A stretch of 64,000 bases of DNA from Rhodothalassium salexigens DSM 2132. GTDB taxonomy: Bacteria; Pseudomonadota; Alphaproteobacteria; Sphingomonadales; Rhodothalassiaceae. Every line of letters starts with the position of its first letter. Position 1 is the first letter of the stretch. Of the stretch, positions 17,770 through 26,400 are shown piece by piece. The notes below the pieces were generated by a model, which was not told the origin of the DNA, made no database searches, and saw only the letters and a program-made list of their open reading frames with translations. Location of the stretch: positions 27,730 to 91,729 of the forward strand of contig NZ_SLXO01000012.1 in the NCBI RefSeq assembly GCF_004341375.1, read 5' to 3'. Position numbers and translations under genes: made by a program.

Positions 17770-19203
17770 ATGGCGGTGACCCGGACCCTGCTGCCGTTAA
17801 CCGGCGCGCAACGGGCGCTCCACGACGCCGTGGGCCGGTTTGCGCCGGTGCCGGTGGGCGAGGTGGTCGGGCTGTTCACGCTCGCCGCTCCGGTCACCGA
17901 CGCCGCGTTGGCCGCCGCGATCGATCGCCTGGTCGCGCGCCATGCGGCGTTGCGCTGGCGTTTGGTGGAGACCGCTGCCGGCCCGCGGCTGACCGAGCAT
18001 TCGGCGGTTGGCCCGCGGCTGCGCTCGGTGCGGCTGTCGGCCGGCGACCGGGTGGCGGTCGACGGCGTGGTGGGCGCCGAGGTGCGCCAGCGCGGCGATA
18101 CGACCCGGGCGCCCATGGCCCGGTTCGTCTCGATCAGCGGAGGCGAAACGCGGCTGTTGGCGGTACGCCTCGATCACCGCTGTGCGGATTTCCCCACCCT
18201 GGATCTGATCGCTCGCTTCCTCGAAGCCGAGCTGGGCGGGACGATCCCGGCGCCGCCGGTCGCGGACGACGCCGCGGTCCAGGCAGCGCGCGCTGCGGCT
18301 GAGGAGGCCCACGCTCGCTCGGCCTCGGGGGCGGCCGACCGGGCGTTCTGGGCCCGTCATCTGGGCGGTGTCCGCGGGCCGACGGACGTGTCCGGCTTGG
18401 CCGATGGTGCCGAACGCGGCGTGGCGGCGTCGGGCTGGCGGCGCGGCGAGGGCGCGCTGTACCGCGCCGACCCCGGCGTTCCGGCCGGTCGACTGCGCGC
18501 CGCGGCACGGACGATGGGCATGACACCCTGCGCCTTTGTTTTTGGATTGTTGGCCCGGTTCGTCGCCACCCGACGCGGCCAAACGGCGGCCGGCGCACCG
18601 GTTGCCGGGCCGGTGGTTCTGGGTGCCACCTTCGACCGCCGCGTCGGCCGGGCCGCGCGCGGTGCGTTCGGCTACCACATGGCGGCCCTGCCGGTGGTGG
18701 TTCATGGCGCCGACGATGCCGATCCTGCGGCGGCGCTCCGCGCGGCGGGCCAGGCGTTACACGCGGTCAGTGCCCACGCGCGTCTGGCGCCGTCGGCCGT
18801 GCAGGCGACGGCGGGTGTCGATTGGCACGGGCCGCCGTTTCGGCTCCTGTTCAATTATGTGCGGTTCGAGCGCCGGTTCGGCCTGCCCGCGCCGCAGGGA
18901 TGGCGCGCTCTGACCGGGCTGTACCGGCCGGCGGCGGCGCTGCCTGCGGGATGTCTGCAGGCGGTTATGCTAACCGTGGAGGAGAGCGCCGACCGCGTCG
19001 AAACGCTGTGGCAGATCGACCATGACGCGATGGCGCCGGGGTCCGCTTTGGCCCTGGCGGCGGCGTTCGCGGCATTTGTCCGGGACGCGGTGAGTGAGCG
19101 GCCGGGCGCTGCGGTCGGTTCATCCGCCGCTGGCCAGGCGCCCCTGGCGACCCCGTCGGCCACGGCCCGTCCGGACGGGATGACCGAGACGGTGGAAATC
19201 TAG
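17770..19203 (+). CDS. Stand-alone NRPS condensation-domain protein
   Basis: The protein has 477 residues and is one condensation (C) superfamily domain with no carrier or adenylation domain. The active-site motif HHxxxDG reads D-H-R-C-A-D-F at about residues 136-142: the first His is changed but the second, catalytic His and the Asp are kept. Downstream it has the expected latch and floor-loop regions (F-N-Y-V-R-F near residue 360). Free-standing C domains often acylate or esterify a carrier-bound or free acceptor. Its natural donor here could be the acyl-ACP made by the stand-alone FAAL-ACP at 12111. The upstream gap (17563-17769, 207 bp) shows no other gene. The ribosome site before the ATG at 17770 is weak. 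Confidence 0.85.
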   Translation: MAVTRTLLPLTGAQRALHDAVGRFAPVPVGEVVGLFTLAAPVTDAALAAAIDRLVARHAALRWRLVETAAGPRLTEHSAVGPRLRSVRLSAGDRVAVDGVVGAEVRQRGDTTRAPMARFVSISGGETRLLAVRLDHRCADFPTLDLIARFLEAELGGTIPAPPVADDAAVQAARAAAEEAHARSASGAADRAFWARHLGGVRGPTDVSGLADGAERGVAASGWRRGEGALYRADPGVPAGRLRAAARTMGMTPCAFVFGLLARFVATRRGQTAAGAPVAGPVVLGATFDRRVGRAARGAFGYHMAALPVVVHGADDADPAAALRAAGQALHAVSAHARLAPSAVQATAGVDWHGPPFRLLFNYVRFERRFGLPAPQGWRALTGLYRPAAALPAGCLQAVMLTVEESADRVETLWQIDHDAMAPGSALALAAAFAAFVRDAVSERPGAAVGSSAAGQAPLATPSATARPDGMTETVEI

Positions 19204-19242
19204 CGGCTCGGGCAACTGCTTGGGATCGGTCCCGGCGCGGCG

Positions 19243-19824
19243 TTAAGGGCCGCGGCCGTCGGGGCCGGCTGGAGGCTCGGGCGGCAGGGCCACTTCCATA
19301 TCGATCTGGATGCGTGCCCCGGGCCAGGCGAGGCCGGCCACGGGGACGAAGGACGACACCGGCATGCGACCGTCGAAGAAGGCCCGCACCTTGGGCGAGA
19401 CGATCAGCCCATGCATCGGGTGATAGTCGGCCACATAGATGTGGAGACGCACCACATCCTCGGGCCCCGCGCCAACCGCGTCGAGGGCCCGGCGGGCATT
19501 GGCCAGCACCGCCTGCACCTGTTTCTGCAAGCGATGCCCGGCGCTGATCCGCCCATCGGCGTCGTGCGGGCCAAGGCCGGCCACATACGCCCGCCCCGGC
19601 CGTCCGGTGACCACGGCCACATGGGAGAAGTCGCGACTGTCGAACAGCGTCGGCGGGTTGAAGCGGGTCACCCCGGCCGTGCGGGGCGAGGGAACGGGCT
19701 CTTGGGCCGCCCTGCTCGGCGTATCGGCGGCGGACGCTCCGCCAGCGACGGCGCCCGCCGCCGATAGGCCGAGCAGGGCCAGCGTACCGGCGGTGCGCGT
19801 CAGGAGTTCACGGCGCCACGGCAA
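19243..19824 (-). CDS. Secreted RidA-like protein 4, possible Tat substrate
   Basis: A 193-residue protein starting at the TTG at 19824. That start is preferred because GGAGGTGGAAGG precedes it, and it gives a proper signal peptide: P-W-R-R-E-L-L-T-R-T-A-G-T-L-A-L-L-G. The R-R-x-L-L element resembles a twin-arginine (Tat) signal. The mature part is one Rid-family domain (about 55-185) ending I-Q-I-D-M-E-V-A-L. The canonical RidA substrate Arg is replaced by Ser (P-V-S-S). The gene overlaps the end of the preceding RidA-like gene by 17 bp and ends the minus-strand series of GyrI-like, MbtH and thioesterase genes. It converges with the stand-alone condensation gene. Confidence 0.8.
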   Translation of the reverse strand: MPWRRELLTRTAGTLALLGLSAAGAVAGGASAADTPSRAAQEPVPSPRTAGVTRFNPPTLFDSRDFSHVAVVTGRPGRAYVAGLGPHDADGRISAGHRLQKQVQAVLANARRALDAVGAGPEDVVRLHIYVADYHPMHGLIVSPKVRAFFDGRMPVSSFVPVAGLAWPGARIQIDMEVALPPEPPAGPDGRGP

Positions 19825-20365
19825 TGCCTTCCACCTCCACCAACATGCCCTCACCAACCAGGGCCGGCGTGCCGACCCAGGTGATCGCGGGTCGGGGCTC
19901 GGTTCCGAAATAGCTGTCCAACGCCGCCGCGATGCGGCTGCGGTCGACCCGTGGATCGACCACATAGAAGACCCGCAGGAACACCAGATCGGTTCGTTGG
20001 GCGCCGGCGGCGTCCAGGGCGTGGTCCAGATTGGCCAGGGCCAGCCGGACCTGGTCTTCGAAGGCGTCGCTGCCCAGTTCGAAGTCGGTGGTGATTGCGG
20101 TCTGGCCGGCGATGTGGATGGTCGTGCCGGCGTTGCGCACAGCCACCACTGCCGGGGTGCCGTCGGAACTGGTCAAGCCCGGGGGGTGCAAACGGTCGAT
20201 CGATGGCGGTGTCTGGGCCATGCCCGCACCGCTGGCCAGTGCCAGCGCCACGGCCACCGCGCGGCGGATCGCGGGTGCAGCAGCGCGGTATGGCCGATGC
20301 TGTTGCCGGTGCTGTTGCCGGGGCCATTGGCGGTGCCGTTGCGGGGGGCGGTGGGCCGGGGGCAT
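19808..20365 (-). CDS. Secreted RidA-like protein 3
   Basis: The protein has 185 residues. The first 30 residues are unusually rich in Arg, Gln, His and Pro, followed by a hydrophobic signal core (A-V-A-V-A-L-A-L-A-S-G-A-G-M-A) with cleavage likely before Q-T-P-P. One Rid-family domain follows, with the I-A-G-Q-T-A strand, the A-L-A-N-L-D-H-A-L-D-A-A-G helix and the final L-V-E-V-E-G-I-A-V strand. The RidA Arg position reads Ile (P-A-I-T). It starts at the ATG at 20365 after CGGAGCG and lies 20 bp downstream of the thioesterase gene, so it belongs to that operon. Substrate unknown. Confidence 0.82.
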   Translation of the reverse strand: MPPAHRPPQRHRQWPRQQHRQQHRPYRAAAPAIRRAVAVALALASGAGMAQTPPSIDRLHPPGLTSSDGTPAVVAVRNAGTTIHIAGQTAITTDFELGSDAFEDQVRLALANLDHALDAAGAQRTDLVFLRVFYVVDPRVDRSRIAAALDSYFGTEPRPAITWVGTPALVGEGMLVEVEGIAVAP

Positions 20366-20385
20366 GGGCGCGCTCCGAGTGCGGT

Positions 20386-21162
20386 TCAGGGCGACAAGGC
20401 GGGGGCGGGCTTCCGGGGTGCCGCCGGAGCCAGCGCGTCGAGCGTCCGGTGCAGACAGCGTGCGACGGTGTCGGGGCGTTCGGCCGGGAAGAAGTGCCCC
20501 CCCTCGACCCGTTCGAGCGTAAAACCGCCCCGGGCCAGCGGTGCCCAGCCCGCTTCCATGGCGTCGGGAAGGGCGTGGCGATCGTTGCGGCCGGCCAGGG
20601 CGAGCAGCGGCCGCTCGGTGGCGGCGGTGATCTCCGGGCGGCTGGCAATCAGCCGCAGGTCCGAGCGAAACAGCGGCAGGAACAAACGGCGCAGAGCCGC
20701 GTCGGCCAGGACCGCGTCGCTGACCCCGCCATACTTGGTCAGATGCGCGATCAGATCGGGTTCCGACAGGGTCGCGGGGTCGGTGGCCGGCTTTTCGCCC
20801 GGGGTGGCACGGGCCGAGACCGCGATCGCGGCGGTCGCCAGCGCCGGGCCAAGCCGGGCTGCCGTGTCATAGGCCAGGGCGGCGCCCATGCTGTGCCCGA
20901 ACAACACCGTCGGTTTGTCGGGCTCGGCGGCCAGGGCGTCGGTCACGCCGTCCAGGGCGGCGCGATAGTCGGTCAGATGGCGGGCCCGGATGCGGCGTTC
21001 GCGACCGGGCAACTGCACCGCCAGAACCTCGACCGTCGGTCCCATGGCCCGCGCCACCGGCCAGAAAAAGGCCGGCCCGCCGGCGGCGTGGTGGAAACAG
21101 ACCAGCCGCTGCCGGGCTGTGCCGGTGCCGGTCAGGCGGACCAGCCAGTGCCCACCGCTCAC
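20386..21162 (-). CDS. Type II (editing) thioesterase
   Basis: A 258-residue cytoplasmic alpha/beta hydrolase of the GrsT/RifR type that clears wrong or stalled acyl groups from carrier domains. The nucleophile motif is G-H-S-M-G, the acid lies near G-R-N-D-R-H, and the catalytic His in E-G-G-H-F-F. I start at the GTG at 21162, overlapping the MbtH stop by four bases; this gives the family-typical opening S-G-G-H-W-L-V-R-L and [11 protein letters not shown]. Two in-frame ATGs farther upstream lie inside mbtH. Its place between mbtH and the RidA-like genes ties it to the megasynthases. Confidence 0.92.
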   Translation of the reverse strand: MSGGHWLVRLTGTGTARQRLVCFHHAAGGPAFFWPVARAMGPTVEVLAVQLPGRERRIRARHLTDYRAALDGVTDALAAEPDKPTVLFGHSMGAALAYDTAARLGPALATAAIAVSARATPGEKPATDPATLSEPDLIAHLTKYGGVSDAVLADAALRRLFLPLFRSDLRLIASRPEITAATERPLLALAGRNDRHALPDAMEAGWAPLARGGFTLERVEGGHFFPAERPDTVARCLHRTLDALAPAAPRKPAPALSP

Positions 21163-21365
21163 GGCGCGGTCTCGCGGCGCAGGCTGAGCGGGCGCATGTC
21201 CGTCCATACGGTCTCTATATGCGCCAGGCATGCCGTCTCCGGCCCGGTGAAGCCGTCGCGGCGCCAGCCCGGCGGTAAGGGGCGCGCGTCGGGCCAGAGC
21301 GAGTATTGTTCTTCGTCGTTGACGACGACGGCGAAGACCTGCGGCGGGTCAGGATCGGCGGTCAT
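21159..21365 (-). CDS. MbtH-like protein
   Basis: A 68-residue MbtH-family chaperone that binds NRPS adenylation domains and raises their solubility and activity. The family signature is plain: [21 protein letters not shown]-x-x-I and [11 protein letters not shown]. The start ATG at 21365 overlaps the GyrI-like gene by 17 bp and its stop overlaps the thioesterase start by four bases, so the three are translationally coupled. It could serve any of the five NRPS A domains in the three megasynthases. Confidence 0.97.
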   Translation of the reverse strand: MTADPDPPQVFAVVVNDEEQYSLWPDARPLPPGWRRDGFTGPETACLAHIETVWTDMRPLSLRRETAP

Positions 21366-21990
21366 GGCGCACCCCCAATTGCAGCTTGGTCACATAATCG
21401 GTGGCCACGAAGCCGTCATGGTCCACCAGCACTTCGCGATTCCGGCCGGACAGGGTCAGCCCGCGCGCGACCGCCATCTGTTCGAGCCGGCCCCAGAACA
21501 CGCTGGCGTCCACGGGAGAGCCCTTGAATACCAGCGTCAGCGATCGATAAGGCGTCGAGGTCTTGATGGCATAGCCCGGCGGCAGGTCGTCGGCGGCCAG
21601 GGCGTCTTTGCTATGGATCGCGGCGGCCACATCCAGCCGCAGCGCGCCGGTCTCGTCTTGGGCGAAATCCACATGATAGGCGACCGGGCCGAATCGGTCG
21701 CGGCCATGGTGTCCGAGCAAGCGCTCAAGGCGCCGCGTTTCGCGCAATTCGATGGTGTAGGAGTCGGCGAGCGAGGGCAGGTGAAACCGCGCGTAAATGA
21801 ACCGCTGCGGCGGATCGACGGTCTCTTCCACCCGCAAAACGCGAGCGTCGCGGCTCGACAGCGCGCCGCTGTCGGGAGCGGCCGGATCGTCCGCCATCGG
21901 GGCCCGGGCAGCGGCCGGTTCGATCTCGCCGGCCAGCCCCCAAAGCGCTGCCAGCGCGCACCAACAATTTGCCAGCAATAGTAGTTTCAT
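21349..21990 (-). CDS. Secreted GyrI-like (effector-binding-fold) protein
   Basis: A 213-residue protein starting at the ATG at 21990, which begins a clean signal peptide ([18 protein letters not shown]). An earlier in-frame ATG at 22047 would only extend the n-region. The C-terminal 70 residues (L-T-L-V-F-K-G ... F-W-G-R-L-E-Q-M-A ... Y-V-T-K-L-Q-L-G-V) look like a GyrI/AraC-effector-binding fold, which binds small molecules. This assignment is by pattern only. It opens the MbtH-thioesterase-RidA operon. It may bind the product or an intermediate in the periplasm (immunity or chaperone), but nothing proves this. Confidence 0.6.
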   Translation of the reverse strand: MKLLLLANCWCALAALWGLAGEIEPAAARAPMADDPAAPDSGALSSRDARVLRVEETVDPPQRFIYARFHLPSLADSYTIELRETRRLERLLGHHGRDRFGPVAYHVDFAQDETGALRLDVAAAIHSKDALAADDLPPGYAIKTSTPYRSLTLVFKGSPVDASVFWGRLEQMAVARGLTLSGRNREVLVDHDGFVATDYVTKLQLGVRHDRRS

Positions 21991-22134
21991 GACTTTTAAC
22001 GCATCCTTATTGCGAGCATCCAGGATTTGTAATAACCTATAACTCATGCGAGATAGAAAATCTATAAATCGCGCAATAAGTGCATGTCCGAGGTTGCCAC
22101 GGGCTTTCTAACCGAACGATGAAGGGGAGCGTTC
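21991..22134. promoter_or_regulatory. Divergent promoter region between MbtH operon and cupin gene
   Basis: This 144-bp gap separates divergent operons and is AT-rich. AACCTATAAC (22034-22043) and AATCTATAAA (22059-22068) form a direct repeat 25 bp apart. The second copy lies within AGAAAATCTATA (22055-22066), which also occurs upstream of the small-protein genes at 1036-1047. TATAAA at 22063-22068 could be a -10 element for the plus strand. GGGGAG lies just before the ATG at 22135. Confidence 0.4.
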
Positions 22135-23391
22135 ATGACCATGGCGACGCCCGATCGGACAGAGGCCGATGCTGGCGCGCGCTCTGTGGGGGGGCTAGGC
22201 CTCGGCGACTGTGCGGCCATGGCTACGCGCCTGGCCGGGCATCCGGCATTGCACCCGGCACAGGTGGATGAGCTATCGCTGGATCGGCCCGACTATCGCC
22301 GGCCGCAACGGGGCGAGGATTTCGATCTGGTCGGCTTCGATCGGCCGCTCGATGTGGACGCGGGTGTCGACCTGCGCGCCTTGACCTATCATCGCTTATT
22401 GTTCGTCGCACACGAGCTGGCCGACGGTTTGGCGGATGATGTGGGCGGCGATCCGGCGCTCCGCCGGGATGCCCGGGCGATTCTCCCGGCCCTCGATCGC
22501 ATGTGTTTTGCGTCCCGGGTGCGCCATGCCGGTCCGCCGGGTGCGGCGAGCGACCGCCTCGATCTCGCGGCGCCGGGCTTTTGGACGGCGCTGGGTGAGC
22601 GCGCCGCATGGGGCACCGGCGTTGCGGCCCTGGCCTTGCAGATGCAGCCATTGGTTGCGGTTTTTCAACGCACGCCGACGCTCGCCGCACGCTGCGCGCC
22701 GCTGCATCGCGGCGCGGCGGGCCTTGTGGGTCGGGCCGCGGGTGGTGGTGTCGCTGCGTCGTCTGGCCATGGGCCGGGCAACCGGCACGTTGATTGGCAA
22801 TTCTATCTGCCGACCGCGCTGGCGCTGGCCAACGCCTTGAGAAGCCGGGTTGTCGAGCCGACCGAGGTCGCCGAGGCGGTGGCCGCGCTGCTCGGCCGGA
22901 TTTTGCGGGCCGCGCAGACCGCGGCGCCGAGCGATGCGGACATCGACCTGGCACCGGTCATCACCGATCTGGGGTCGTGGCGGTCAACCGGCGGGCCGGC
23001 GGCGGCGTTGGCCGCCGGGTTCGCAGCCGACCTTGCGGCTCATCTGGTGTGGTTGTCTGAGTTCGAGGCGCATACCGCGTTTGCGGCGCGCTGCCGGCGC
23101 CGCATGGCCACGCTGTCGGTGCCGTTGCCGCTCGATACCTTCATCGAGCCGCGCCACATGGTGTCGACCACCCATGTGCACGACGACCACCGCCTGGTCA
23201 TCGTGGAGACCGGCGAGATGGTATTCTGGGCCGTGCCTGGCATGCGCTGCCGGGTCAAGGCGGGCGAGGCGATCTATGTGCCGCGCGGCCGTCTGCACGG
23301 TTCGTCGGTCCTGACCGAGACGTGCCGCTACCATCAACCGGTGATCCCCGAGGACTGGCTGGCCGACGCGCCCGTCGGTGGCGGGCGTTGA
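22135..23391 (+). CDS. Cupin-containing protein with unknown N-terminal domain
   Basis: The protein has 418 residues. Residues about 335-400 form a small cupin: H-V-H-D-D-H-R-L-V-I-V-E-T-G-E-M at the first motif and G-E-A-I-Y-V-P-R-G-R-L-H-G at the second, with enough His and Glu residues to bind a metal. Residues 1-330 are mostly alpha-helical, Ala-rich and not recognised. It starts at the ATG at 22135 after GGGGAG. Its stop lies 16 bp before the start of the megasynthase at 23408, so they are co-transcribed. A tailoring dioxygenase, isomerase or regulatory role is possible, but only the cupin part is supported. Confidence 0.75.
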   Translation: MTMATPDRTEADAGARSVGGLGLGDCAAMATRLAGHPALHPAQVDELSLDRPDYRRPQRGEDFDLVGFDRPLDVDAGVDLRALTYHRLLFVAHELADGLADDVGGDPALRRDARAILPALDRMCFASRVRHAGPPGAASDRLDLAAPGFWTALGERAAWGTGVAALALQMQPLVAVFQRTPTLAARCAPLHRGAAGLVGRAAGGGVAASSGHGPGNRHVDWQFYLPTALALANALRSRVVEPTEVAEAVAALLGRILRAAQTAAPSDADIDLAPVITDLGSWRSTGGPAAALAAGFAADLAAHLVWLSEFEAHTAFAARCRRRMATLSVPLPLDTFIEPRHMVSTTHVHDDHRLVIVETGEMVFWAVPGMRCRVKAGEAIYVPRGRLHGSSVLTETCRYHQPVIPEDWLADAPVGGGR

Positions 23392-23407
23392 CGGTGCGGA
23401 GGGCAGG

Positions 23408-26400
23408 GTGAGCCGACCGTTCGATGCCGACCCGGTCGCGTTGCCGGCGCGCTGGCACGACCGGGTGCTGGTGCCGACCCTGGCCGCCGACACGCCGCCG
23501 CGCCCCTGGGTCGAGCGGGTGTATGCCCAATATCGCGCCCGCCTGACCGACAAGCGCTATCCCTGCCATTTCGGCTATCGGGCGGAAAGCCGGGGGGAGA
23601 TCTACTACGCCTTTCTCGACGCGGGCGAGGAGGCGCGGCTCGCCGAGGCATTGTCGGCGTTTATCCACGTCTGGGGCGGGTCGCCGGCGGTGCGCAACAA
23701 TCTGGCGGTGTTCCTGGAACCGTGCGCCCGGCTTGACCACCGCGCGTATGGCGACCGGTTCTGGCGTCTTTTGGGCGATCTGCAGGCCGCCGACCCGGCG
23801 CCGGCCGACGCATCCACCCGGCTGGCGCCCGACGATGCGCTTTGGGAGTTCGAGTTCGCCCGCCATCAGTTCTTCGTGGTCGGCGCGGCGCCCAGCTATG
23901 CGCGTCGGTTAAGTCGTAATCTGGGCGACGCGCAGGTGCTGCTGTTCCAGCCGCGCAGCGTCTTTATGGATCACGCCACCGGTGCGTTGATCGACGACAA
24001 GGCACGCGACACGGTACGCACCCGTCTGGGCGCTTGGGACAGCGTGGCACCACATCGGGATCTGGGCGTCTACGGCGACGCCGACAATCTGGAATGGCGG
24101 CAATACTTCCTCGCCGACGACGACCAGCGGCTTTATGACCGCTGCCCGCTGGTTGCCGCGCCGCGCGCCCCGGCCGTGGCCGACGACCCCGGGGCGCTGG
24201 TCGCCCGCGTCGAAGCGCGCGGCGGCCGGATCAGCGCAACCGGTGATCGATTGCGGATCGAAGCGCCGACCGGCGCGATTGACGCCGATCTGCGCACCGC
24301 CCTGGCCGATGCCAAGCCCGCTTTGCTGGCCCATCTCCGCGCCGGCGCGGCGACGGGCGATGCGACCGGGCCGGGTGGGCGTGGCGCCGCCGCCGAGCGA
24401 GGCGAGCAAGGGGCGCCAGGCGTCCCTGCCGACCAAGGCACCCCAGGCGACCCAGGCGATGCGCCGCTGACCTTCGCGCAGGAACCGTTCGTCTATCTGT
24501 CCCAATTGGGCATGGCGGGCGATGCCTATCCGATCCAGTCGATCCAGCGCCTGCCCCGCCCGGTGGACGCCGATCTGGCCGCCCGGGCGTTGGGCGCCGT
24601 GATCGCCTGGCAGCCGGCATTGCGCACCCATGTGGTTGATCGCGACCAGATACCGCGTCAGCGCGTCGCCGCGGCCGTGCCTCTACCCTTCTATGTCTCC
24701 GACCTGTCGGCGTTGGACCCCGACGCGCGCCAGGTTGCATTGACCGAGCGGTTGACGCAGTTGCGCCAGACGCCGTTCGACCTGGCGCGGCCGCCGCTGT
24801 TCCGTTTCGATTGCATCCGGCTCGGTCCCGACGATCATGTGATCGCCTTTCATGCCGCCCATCTGATCTGTGACGCCGACGCGCTCGACCTGTTGTTCAC
24901 CCATCTGTTGGCCGCCTATGAGGCACTGGCGGCGGGCCGGGCGCCGTCGCTGCCGCCACTGACCCTTGATCTGGCGGCTCTGGCGCGGCGTCAGAAGGCG
25001 GCGCTTCGCGGCGGTGCCTATGCCGCTCATCTGAGCTATTGGCGTGAGAAGGTGCGCGGCTTGGCGCCGGTCTTGCCGGCGCTGGGCCGGGCCGAGCGAT
25101 GCGGTGACACCGCGGCGGTGTCGGCCGATGTGACGCTGGATCGGTCGATGCTCGACGCGGTCGACGCCTTTTGCCGTCGGCACAGGCTGGCGCGCAGCGT
25201 GCTTTGTCAGGGCGCCTTTCAACTCCTTCTGGCGGCCCGTACCGGCCTGCGCGACGTGACGATTTTGACGCCGGTGGCGGCACGCGACGAGGCCGCGGCG
25301 CCGGCCCTGATCGGCAATTTGACCCATAACCTGGTCGCTCGACTGCGGTTCCGCGGCGACGAGCCGGTGGCGACCATCCTCGCCCGGGCCCAGCGCGAGC
25401 AGGCGCAGATCCTGCGCCACAAGGCGGTGCCGATTGAGGTGGTGGCGCAGTTTCTGTTGAAGAGCGGCGGTCGGCGGCATGACCTGGAGCGTCTGTCGAA
25501 AGTGGCGTTCAACTATATCGACGCCGACCGCCGGCCCGGCGGCGGGGCGCTGGTGCCGGCCGACGCGCCGTCGCCGCGGACACCGCGGGCCCATGTGGTG
25601 TTCGACCTGATGGCCATCGTGGTGCGGCGGGGCGGCGGATTGTCGATCACCGTCGAAGCGCGCCGGGCCGTGTTCGGCGCCGCGGCGGTGGCGCGATTGG
25701 CCGAGGATTATGCCGCGTTCCTGAGCCTGATGCTGGCGGCGGCGGAGACCGGTTTCGACGACCTGGTCGCACGGGCGGGCGACCGGCTGGCCGGCCCGGT
25801 CGCCCGCCCGCGCACTTCGGCGGCGGTTGCGATCGCCGGTTTGCCGCCGGCGGAACGCGCACCGACGGACGATCTGCCCGCGCCGTTGCGATTGCCCCAT
25901 GATCTGGTCGTCGGCGACCGCGTCAGCCGTGGCGTGGCGGTCGACGCCGACCTGTCGGTGGCCGCACTGCTGGGCCGCGCGGCGCGGGTGCTGGCCTATC
26001 TGGCGGGCGTGGGCGGGACGGTCGGCTTGCCGGTGTCGGACGGCGCCGGCGATGCCGGCGGTCTGTGGGTCGAGGACGTCGACGCGACGACGGCCGAAGG
26101 CGGCCGGCTGGTGCTGGGGCCGGTATCGTCGCCCGGTACCGAGCGGCCGGTTTCCACAGGCTATGGCGTGTGCGCCGTGGTCCATCGCGATGGCCTCGAT
26201 GCAACGCCCCGGCCGCTGGACCCCGGTGACGGCGTGCGTTTCGATATCGGCCTCGATGCGGCCGGTGTGGCGGCGTTGCGGGTCGTCGGCCGGGCGGGCG
26301 TGGTGGATGCCATGCGGCTGCCCGAGCGGCTGGCGGTCGCACCCGAGACCCATGGGGTGTTGCTGGGCGACGAGCGCGACCGGTTGCGCACCGCCGGTTT

